12,530 bases of DNA from positions 1 to 12,530 of the forward strand of contig JALSQD010000039.1 in assembly GCA_026985615.1 (NCBI GenBank). Direction: 5' to 3'. The notes under the pieces were generated by a model, which worked only from the letters and a program-made list of their open reading frames with translations, had not been told where the DNA came from and ran no database searches. Within the stretch, counting starts at the first letter, position 1, and each line of letters opens with the position of its first letter. The stretch is from Thermaceae bacterium. GTDB lineage: Bacteria > Deinococcota > Deinococci > Deinococcales > Marinithermaceae. The position numbers and the translations under genes are program-made. This document shows, piece after piece, positions 11,947 to 12,530 of the stretch.

Positions 11947-12530
<584 letters not shown>

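Overview
The window looks like chromosomal DNA from a GC-rich thermophile of the Deinococcus-Thermus phylum, most likely family Thermaceae. This is inferred from three things: a Thermus-type DnaX with an A-run at its tau/gamma junction, a CsoR with a Cys-His-His metal site like the one described in Thermus thermophilus, and promoter -10 boxes placed almost directly in front of start codons (leaderless transcripts), which are common in this phylum. No database search was possible.

Layout. (1) Positions 1-2656, plus strand: the 3' part of a large secreted or surface protein, with the end of a beta-helix/choice-of-anchor-like region, a lamin-tail domain, two SdrD B-like repeats and a DUF11-like domain. 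(2) 2649-4744, minus strand: low-molecular-weight phosphatase, fructosamine-kinase-family enzyme and a DUF4388 protein. (3) 4764-6088, minus: a secreted TlpA-type thioredoxin followed, with stop/start overlap, by a membrane-anchored TlpA whose N-terminus resembles part of Lgt. (4) 6176-6724, plus: a G-tract inverted repeat, a CopZ-like gene with a broken metal site and no normal start codon, and csoR. (5) 6721-10467, minus: dnaX, CoA-disulfide reductase and a third TlpA-type protein. (6) 10532-10942, plus: a two-CBS-domain protein, facing the SRP RNA gene ffs on the minus strand (10941-11048) with its promoter and terminator. (7) 11202-11846, minus: a MNT/HepT toxin-antitoxin pair. (8) 11947-12530, minus: the C-terminal part of 1-pyrroline-5-carboxylate dehydrogenase.

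How the genes may work together. Three TlpA-like thiol oxidoreductases and a CoA-disulfide reductase surround a copper regulator and a degenerate copper chaperone. This suggests a region devoted to extracytoplasmic thiol redox, perhaps for copper-centre assembly. The kinase/phosphatase pair fits removal of sugar adducts from proteins. First genes of transcription units tend to carry a -10 hexamer 6-10 nt before the start, whereas internal genes carry Shine-Dalgarno sequences. No CRISPR array, tRNA or insertion sequence was seen, and no stretch over 300 bases lacks a gene.
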